Shown piece by piece: positions 6,063-10,469 of a DNA stretch of 10,469 nucleotides (position 1 is its first letter; the number at the start of each line of letters is the position of its first letter). Source of the stretch: Clostridia bacterium (GTDB lineage Bacteria; Bacillota; Clostridia; SK-Y3; JACMMQ01); NCBI GenBank assembly GCA_014378955.1, contig JACMMQ010000032.1, positions 1-10,469 on the forward strand, written 5' to 3'. The position numbers and the translations under genes were made by a program. The notes under the pieces are model-generated. The model worked only from the letters and a program-made list of their open reading frames with translations, searched no databases and had not been told where the DNA came from.

Positions 6063-7727
6063 ATGTTTATTACAGGGGCAGAAATATTTGTGGAGTGCTT
6101 AAAGGAACAAGGGGTGGACACCATCTTTGGTTTTCCGGGTGGACAAGCAATCGTGCTGTACGACGCTTTAGGCAAGCATCAGCATGAAATTCGCCACATC
6201 CTAACCGCACATGAGCAAGGCGCTTCGCATGCGGCAGATGGCTATGCGAGAGCAACGGGCAAGGTGGGCGTATGCCTAGCAACATCAGGACCTGGCGCCA
6301 CCAATCTTGTAACGGGCATTGCGACGGCGTACATGGATTCGATACCGATGGTGGCATTTACAGGGCAGGTGCCAACGACGCTATTAGGGCGTGACTCCTT
6401 CCAAGAGGTGGATATTACAGGCATTACCATGCCGATTACCAAGCATAATTTTATCGTTAAGGATGTGAAGGAATTAGCGCCCACCATTCGCCGTGCATTC
6501 GCGATTGCAAGAGAGGGACGACCGGGGCCTGTTTTGGTGGACATTTGCAAGGATGCCTCCACGACCCTGTGTGAATACACCCCCGAAGCACCCACTGTGC
6601 ATGTGAGAAAGCTGCCTACTATCAAGCGTGAAGCGCTAGACCATGCCGTGGAATTGCTTGCAAATGCAAAAAAACCTGTGATTATCGCAGGGGGCGGCGT
6701 GATTTTATCTGATGCAAGTGAAACCCTGTTTAAATTGGTGGAAAAGAGAAGCATTCCCATTACCAATACCATCATGGGGCTTGGAAGCTTCCCAGGCACA
6801 CACACGCTGTTTATGGGCATGATTGGGATGCACGGTAGCAAGACCTCGAATATGGCGATTACACACAGCGATTTAATTATCAATATAGGCGCACGCTTTA
6901 GCGACCGTGTGGTTGGCGATATGAGCAAGTTTGGTCAAAATGCAAAGGTCATACACATCGATATCGACCCTGCTGAAATCGGCAAAAACATCACGGCGTA
7001 TTTACCGCTCGTGGGCGATATGAATGAAGTGCTTTCTTATATATTAGAACATGTACCGCAATCAAAAAATGATGAATGGCTAGCGCAAATTGCGGCATGG
7101 AAAGAACAATATCCACTTGCACGTGCGAAATCACAAGCCTTGCAACCGTATTTTATCATTGAAAAAATCAACGAAGTCACCAAGGGTGATGCGATTATCG
7201 CCACCGAGGTAGGACAGCATCAAATGTGGACAGCGCAGTATTTCAAATTTTTAACACCTAGATCGTTTGTTACCTCTGGTGGCTTAGGCACGATGGGCTT
7301 TGGCTTTGGCGCTGCAATGGGTGCGAAGCTGGGCATGCCACACAAAACGGTGTTTAACATTGCAGGGGACGGTAGCTTCCGCATGAACTGTAATGAGCTC
7401 GGTACAGCGGTAGAATATCAGATTCCAATTATCATTGTCATCTTTAACAACCACGTGCTTGGCATGGTGCGACAATGGCAAACGTTGTTTTTTGACAGCC
7501 GTTATTCCAACACCAACATTGACCGTGGCACAGATTTTGTGAAACTAGCAGAGGCTTTTGGCGCAACAGGGTTTAACGTAACCAAGCCAGAACAGCTCGA
7601 GGACATACTCAAGCAAGCGATTGCCATCAATGGCCCTGTGGTCATCAACTGTGAAATTGACCGAGATGAAAAGGTATTCCCAATCGTGCCTCCGGGGGCG
7701 GCGATTAGTGATAGTATTTTAGAATAA
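6063..7727 (+). CDS. ilvB: Acetolactate synthase, large (catalytic) subunit
   Basis: This ThDP enzyme condenses pyruvate with pyruvate or 2-ketobutyrate, the first shared step of branched-chain amino acid synthesis. The 554-residue product has the usual length and three domains. The N-terminal pyrimidine-binding domain has FGFPGGQAIVLYDAL and AHEQGASHAADGYARATG with catalytic Glu51. The central FAD-binding domain (about 190-325) has KPVIIAGGGV and INIGARFSDRVVGD. The C-terminal ThDP pyrophosphate domain has TSGGLGTMGFGFGAAMGA, GDGSFRMNCNELGTA (435-449) and NN at 462-463. The ATG at 6063 follows AAAGGAGGT (6047-6055) by 7 bases; an upstream in-frame extension overlaps ilvD and is not needed. 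Acetolactate-forming specificity for biosynthesis rather than catabolic AlsS is supported by the adjacent ilvD. No ilvN/ilvH regulatory subunit gene follows. Confidence 0.95.
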   Translation: MFITGAEIFVECLKEQGVDTIFGFPGGQAIVLYDALGKHQHEIRHILTAHEQGASHAADGYARATGKVGVCLATSGPGATNLVTGIATAYMDSIPMVAFTGQVPTTLLGRDSFQEVDITGITMPITKHNFIVKDVKELAPTIRRAFAIAREGRPGPVLVDICKDASTTLCEYTPEAPTVHVRKLPTIKREALDHAVELLANAKKPVIIAGGGVILSDASETLFKLVEKRSIPITNTIMGLGSFPGTHTLFMGMIGMHGSKTSNMAITHSDLIINIGARFSDRVVGDMSKFGQNAKVIHIDIDPAEIGKNITAYLPLVGDMNEVLSYILEHVPQSKNDEWLAQIAAWKEQYPLARAKSQALQPYFIIEKINEVTKGDAIIATEVGQHQMWTAQYFKFLTPRSFVTSGGLGTMGFGFGAAMGAKLGMPHKTVFNIAGDGSFRMNCNELGTAVEYQIPIIIVIFNNHVLGMVRQWQTLFFDSRYSNTNIDRGTDFVKLAEAFGATGFNVTKPEQLEDILKQAIAINGPVVINCEIDRDEKVFPIVPPGAAISDSILE

Positions 7728-7747
7728 ATATCATGGGACTGCAGTTC

Positions 7748-7911
7748 ATACTAATCTCAATTAAAGGCATAGACAAAAAATCGTGTCAAACGATGTTCGT
7801 AGGGGCGGGCTTTATGTCCGCCCAAAATTAGCAGAAATTTAGCAAACAAGGGCAGACACAAGGCCTGCCCCTACGAAGGTATGTTGTCTATATTTTAATT
7901 GAGATTAGTAT
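7748..7911. mobile_element. MITE-like foldback element in the ilvB terminator loop
   Basis: Perfect 18-bp terminal inverted repeats are seen: TACTAATCTCAATTAAA at 7749-7765, extended by one outer base pair, and TTTAATTGAGATTAGTA at 7894-7910. Inner segments also pair (ATAGACAA near 7770 with TTGTCTAT near 7884). The ends match those of the element at 33-136 at 15 of 17 positions, but the core is different. A flanking TA on the right and a TA at the left end fit TA-targeted insertion. There is no coding capacity. Confidence 0.72.
7796..7877. repeat. GC-rich inverted-repeat core inside the foldback element
   Basis: TTCGTAGGGGCGGGC (7796-7810) pairs with GCCTGCCCCTACGAA (7863-7877), one G-T pair. 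GGGCGGGC (7803-7810) can also pair locally with GTCCGCCC (7816-7823). The GTAGGGGCGGGC...GCCCCTAC style resembles intergenic palindromic repeats scattered in many gut Firmicutes; that link is from recall. It is much more GC-rich than its AT-rich surroundings. Confidence 0.6.
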
Positions 7912-7949
7912 AATACTATTGCAGTCCCATCTTTATTTTTGGTGGAGCA

Positions 7950-7978
7950 TTGACAAAATTGTAAATAAATGGTAATAT
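7950..7978 (+). promoter_or_regulatory. Sigma-A promoter of rho
   Basis: A perfect -35 TTGACA (7950-7955), a 17-base spacer and -10 TAATAT (7973-7978) predict a start near 7985 and a leader of about 60 bases to the rho ATG. It lies just after the ilvB terminator-like hairpin, making rho independent of the ilv operon. Confidence 0.8.
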
Positions 7979-8045
7979 CTTAATGTTGTAATAAAACATT
8001 CGTGTAAATTAAGATTTATGCTATTAATATAAGAGAAGGTGACCT

Positions 8046-9416
8046 ATGCAACATAAAACCTTAGAAGAATTACGCCTTATTGCAAAAGCATTGGGCATAA
8101 AAAGCATTGCGAAATACAGAAAAGAACAATTGGTTGCACTCATTGCACAAACAGAAGCAGAGGATGAAAAGGCAATGGACAACCTTGTAGAAGAGGCTGT
8201 ACCAACCCCTGTCGTCCCTGTAGCAGAACCTGTTGCGGTGGAGACGGTAGAGGAAGAAAAAAAGCCGGCGGAAATACATGTTGTAAAAGCACAGCAAAAT
8301 GAAGAGATTGTCCAAGGGGTACTTGAAGTGCTGTCGGACGGCTTTGGCTTTTTGCGTGGACACAACTACTTATCCACGCCCAAGGACATTTACGTCGCAC
8401 CGACACAGATTAGACGATTTAATTTGAAAACAGGCGATTTTATCGTTGGACTAGGGCGCACACAGCGTGAAACAGAAAAGTTTCAAGCACTCATGTATGT
8501 CAATAGCGTGAATGGAGACCGCCCTGACATTGCGTCTAGACGTCGACCGTTTGAATACTTAACGCCTGTGTACCCGAACGAGAAAATGTCGCTAGAGACC
8601 GAGCAGGACGATTTGGCTATGCGCATGATTGATTTTATCTGCCCAATTGGCAAGGGTCAGCGTGGATTGATTGTCGCACCACCAAAGGCGGGGAAAACCA
8701 CCTTGCTTAAAAAGGTGGCGAACAGCATTGCAACCAATTATCCAGAGGTTGAATTAATCGTCTTATTAGTGGATGAGCGCCCAGAAGAAGTGACCGATAT
8801 GCAGCGTTCAATCAAAGGGGATGTCATTTATTCCACCTTCGACCAAGTGCCAGAGCATCACATCAAGGTAGCGGAGATGGTGCTAGAGCGTGCACAACGC
8901 TTGGTAGAGCAAAAAAAGGACGTTGTCATTTTATTAGACAGCTTAACACGCCTAGCCAGAGCGTACAACTTAACCATACCGTCCACAGGCAGAACGCTTT
9001 CGGGCGGTCTTGATCCAGGCGCATTGCACAAACCCAAGAAGTTTTTTGGCGCCGCACGTAACATTGAGCATGGGGGAAGCTTGACCATATTAGCCACAGC
9101 ACTTGTGGAAACAGGCAGCCGTATGGACGACGTTATTTTCGAGGAATTCAAGGGCACAGGCAACATGGAGCTACACCTTGACCGTAAATTGCAGGAAAGA
9201 CGTGTATTCCCAGCCATTGACATCAACAAGTCAGGCACACGCAAGGAAGAACTGCTGTTATGTCCAAACACCTTACAGCTTATTTGGAATATGCGTCGTG
9301 CAATGAGTAACCGTGGCACCCAAGAGGTGACCGAAACGCTCATCAAATGGCTAACAAAAACCCACACAACAGAGGACTTTATGGAACACATGCAAGGCGT
9401 ATTTGGCAAAGCATAG
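8046..9416 (+). CDS. rho: Transcription termination factor Rho
   Basis: Rho is a hexameric RNA-dependent ATPase/helicase that releases RNA polymerase from transcripts. The 456-residue product has an N-terminal Rho_N helical region (about 3-37, LEELRLIAKALGIKSIAKYRKEQL). An acidic Pro/Val/Glu-rich linker (about 38-80) follows; E. coli Rho lacks it, though insertions here are common in other phyla. The cold-shock-like primary RNA-binding domain runs to about 160 (VLEVLSDGFGFLRG). The ATPase core has Walker A APPKAGKT (211-218), catalytic VDERPEEVTDMQR (242-254, Glu244), Walker B VVILLDSLTRLARAYN (Asp298), the Q/R-loop region LSGGLDPGALHKPKKFFGAARN and the arginine finger SGTRKEE (Arg399, equivalent to E. 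coli Arg366). AGAAGGTGA (8034-8042) precedes the ATG. No intrinsic terminator separates it from rpmE. Confidence 0.97.
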   Translation: MQHKTLEELRLIAKALGIKSIAKYRKEQLVALIAQTEAEDEKAMDNLVEEAVPTPVVPVAEPVAVETVEEEKKPAEIHVVKAQQNEEIVQGVLEVLSDGFGFLRGHNYLSTPKDIYVAPTQIRRFNLKTGDFIVGLGRTQRETEKFQALMYVNSVNGDRPDIASRRRPFEYLTPVYPNEKMSLETEQDDLAMRMIDFICPIGKGQRGLIVAPPKAGKTTLLKKVANSIATNYPEVELIVLLVDERPEEVTDMQRSIKGDVIYSTFDQVPEHHIKVAEMVLERAQRLVEQKKDVVILLDSLTRLARAYNLTIPSTGRTLSGGLDPGALHKPKKFFGAARNIEHGGSLTILATALVETGSRMDDVIFEEFKGTGNMELHLDRKLQERRVFPAIDINKSGTRKEELLLCPNTLQLIWNMRRAMSNRGTQEVTETLIKWLTKTHTTEDFMEHMQGVFGKA

Positions 9417-9455
9417 GTGGATGATATTATATTCCAAAACATTAAAAAATAATGC

Positions 9456-9484
9456 TTGCATTTACCAATCAAATATGTTACAAT
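9456..9484 (+). promoter_or_regulatory. Candidate rpmE promoter
   Basis: TTGCAT (9456-9461), 17 bases and TACAAT (9479-9484) fit a sigma-A promoter, giving a leader of about 90 bases before rpmE. The leader (9491-9580) is AT-rich with no clear conserved motif or strong hairpin. Confidence 0.6.
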
Positions 9485-9580
9485 TTTCTTTGCGTCAATA
9501 TGGCGATAGGGACACAATGTGCCGTATATTTTTGTAGATTATTTTTAATTTTCTATATAGCTGAGAAAGAGGTGAAACAA

Positions 9581-9787
9581 ATGAAAGAGGGAATTCATCC
9601 AAACTATGCACCAACCACTGTGAAATGTGCTTGTGGCGAAGCAATTGAGACAAGTTCTACAAAACAAAACATTCATGTTGAAATTTGTTCAAAATGCCAT
9701 CCTTTTTATACAGGCAAGCAAAAGTTGATTGATACAGGCGGTCGTGTTGAGAAGTTCAGAAAGAGATTTGGTATTGAAGCAAAATAA
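9581..9787 (+). CDS. rpmE: 50S ribosomal protein L31, zinc-binding type
   Basis: The 68-residue product begins MKEGIHPNY, the standard L31 start, and has the [23 protein letters not shown] segment typical of the family. Four cysteines, Cys16 and Cys18 (CAC) and Cys36 and Cys39 (CSKC), mark the zinc-ribbon (C+) form; zinc-independent paralogues lack them and are often made under zinc limitation. L31 helps form bridges between the ribosomal subunits. AAAGAGGTG (9566-9574) lies 6 bases before ATG 9581. The frame remains open upstream to 9452, but that part lacks a binding site and family similarity. It follows rho, a common order in Bacillota, and has its own promoter candidate and terminator. 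Confidence 0.97.
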   Translation: MKEGIHPNYAPTTVKCACGEAIETSSTKQNIHVEICSKCHPFYTGKQKLIDTGGRVEKFRKRFGIEAK

Positions 9788-9813
9788 GGTCGATTATCGA
9801 CCTTATTTTTTTT
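9784..9813 (+). terminator. Intrinsic terminator of rpmE
   Basis: AAGGTCGA (9786-9793) and TCGACCTT (9797-9804) form a perfect stem with loop TTA, extended by flanking A-T pairs, followed by an eight-T run. The stem starts inside the rpmE stop codon. It should end the rho-rpmE transcript. Confidence 0.93.
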
Positions 9814-9842
9814 ACAATAAGAATATCATTTTTTTACACTGA

Positions 9843-10057
9843 TAAAAACCTTACTTTCTTTTTCTATCGTAAAAAGAAAGTAACAAAGAAAAATACTCTT
9901 TGAGCGTTTGGGTTTCGCCGTCTACGGACGACAACAAAGGACTCCGTCCCTTGACCCTGCAATTTTTTGGAAAAAATTGATTAAAACTTTATTAAAAACC
10001 CCAACTAAAGTTTTTGTCCCCTTTTTTCAAAAAGGGGCGGGCGTGGGCAGCGCCCAC
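9843..10057 (+). repeat. Interspersed seven-hairpin repeat, copy 3
   Basis: This complete 215-bp copy has the same order as copy 2. Hairpin 1 is perfect here: TTACTTTCTTTTT (9851-9863), loop CTATCGT, AAAAAGAAAGTAA (9871-9883). Hairpin 3 is AAAGGAC, TCC, GTCCCTT (9936-9952) with one mismatch. Hairpin 4 has a GG-for-GA change in its loop, and hairpin 7 (10043-10057) is identical to the other copies. It begins about 30 bases after the rpmE terminator and ends shortly before the next gene. A 61-codon open frame within it (9908-10093) is not a credible gene. Confidence 0.88.
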
Positions 10058-10098
10058 TACGTTCCCCAATTTCTGTTTACGAGAGGATGTTGAGCGAT

Positions 10099-10469
10099 AT
10101 GGACAAAGAAAAAAAAGTAATACCTACCTCGATTGGCGGACAAGCGGTCATTGAAGGGGTTATGATGCGTGGTAAAAACGACTTGGCGGTGGCTGTTCGT
10201 CTACCAGACGGCACCATCACTGTAGATAAAAAACCAATCAAGTCCATCATGCAAAAGGTGCCGTTTTTAAAGCTCCCGATTTTAAGGGGCGTTGTGGCAT
10301 TTTTTGAATCGATGGTCATTGGCATACAAACACTCATGTATTCAGCGCAATTTTTTGACATTGAAGAGGAAGAAGGCAGCGAGCCCTCAAAATTCGACCT
10401 ATGGCTTGAAAAGGTGGCAGGCGACAAGCTCAAGGATTATATATTATATTTTTCAATGATTTTGTCATT
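10099..10469 (+). CDS. DUF1385 family (YqhQ-like) membrane protein, 3' end outside window
   Basis: The visible 123 residues contain the family hallmark IGGQAVIEGVMMRGK (12-26), then a soluble segment and LPILRGVVAFFESMVIGIQTL (59-79), matching DUF1385 proteins such as Bacillus YqhQ. A hydrophobic stretch (DYILYFSMIL) begins at the window edge and should be a transmembrane helix. The biochemical function is not firmly known. In many Clostridia this gene follows rho and rpmE and precedes prmC and prfA, which suits this position; those genes are not visible here. The start is uncertain: GAGAGG (10081-10086) is 12 bases before ATG 10099, while in-frame ATG 10087 and TTG 10090 lie closer than usual. 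Repeat copy 3 ends about 40 bases upstream, so any promoter must lie within or before it. Confidence 0.88.
   Translation, partial: MDKEKKVIPTSIGGQAVIEGVMMRGKNDLAVAVRLPDGTITVDKKPIKSIMQKVPFLKLPILRGVVAFFESMVIGIQTLMYSAQFFDIEEEEGSEPSKFDLWLEKVAGDKLKDYILYFSMILS

Larger units (their letters stand above)
7733..7940 (+). terminator. ilvB terminator-like hairpin split by an inserted element
   Basis: ATGGGACTGCAGT (7733-7745) pairs with ATTGCAGTCCCAT (7918-7930), 13 bp with one G-T pair, and is followed at once by CTTTATTTTT (7931-7940). The first arm begins 6 bases after the ilvB stop. Without the foldback element at 7748-7911 the arms would be only about 8 bases apart, an ordinary intrinsic terminator. 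With it, the stem is extended by the element's own inverted ends, so termination may survive. Alternatively the outer stem belongs to the element. Confidence 0.6.

Noticed and set aside
9452..9580. In-frame 43-codon upstream extension of rpmE.
   Set aside because: It overlaps the predicted promoter, lacks a ribosome binding site, and L31 proteins start at the MKEGIHP position.
9908..10093. A 61-codon open frame on the + strand.
   Set aside because: It lies almost wholly inside repeat copy 3, and its residues come from the hairpin arms.
1..10469. CRISPR array or tRNA/rRNA genes.
   Set aside because: The repeats are kilobases apart, not regularly spaced, and no cloverleaf or rRNA sequence was recognised.

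Overview
The window looks like chromosomal DNA from a low-to-moderate-GC Bacillota, most likely class Clostridia (Lachnospirales-like). The reasons are strong AGGAGG-type ribosome binding sites, sigma-A style promoters, a membrane-anchored DUF5711-type beta-propeller next to a CvpA-family protein, and the order rho, rpmE, DUF1385 that is common in Clostridia. The genus cannot be named from the sequence. All supported protein genes are on the + strand.

Layout. Positions 1-311 hold a structured repeat (copy 1) with a smaller foldback element inserted in it. Positions 312-2930 form a tight operon: truA (tRNA pseudouridine synthase), a DUF5711-type propeller protein and a CvpA-family membrane protein. 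Positions 2942-3906 are an accessory scar: a tail fragment resembling HsdM (type I restriction-modification) joined by an ATGA overlap to an intact Bro-N/DinD-like gene. Positions 3907-4384 are non-coding and hold a candidate promoter, repeat copy 2, a 22-bp palindrome with a short T-run, and a Shine-Dalgarno inside a small palindrome. Positions 4385-7727 are a branched-chain amino acid operon: ilvD, broken by an apparent one-base deletion near 4516, and ilvB. Positions 7728-8045 hold a terminator-like hairpin whose loop contains a 164-bp foldback element, then the rho promoter. Positions 8046-9813 are rho and rpmE with a clear terminator. Positions 9843-10057 are repeat copy 3, followed by the start of a DUF1385 (YqhQ-like) gene that runs off the window.

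Function. IlvB makes acetolactate or acetohydroxybutyrate and IlvD dehydrates the later dihydroxy-acids to 2-keto acids; no regulatory subunit (ilvN) follows. TruA, Rho and L31 serve tRNA modification, transcription termination and the ribosome.

The most notable content is not protein coding. A 215-224 bp interspersed repeat occurs three times in 10 kb, in the same orientation. It is made almost entirely of seven consecutive short hairpins, and each copy ends 17-63 bases before a start codon. One hairpin shows paired compensatory base changes between copies. A second family of foldback elements with TACTAATCT ends has entered copy 1 and the hairpin after ilvB.
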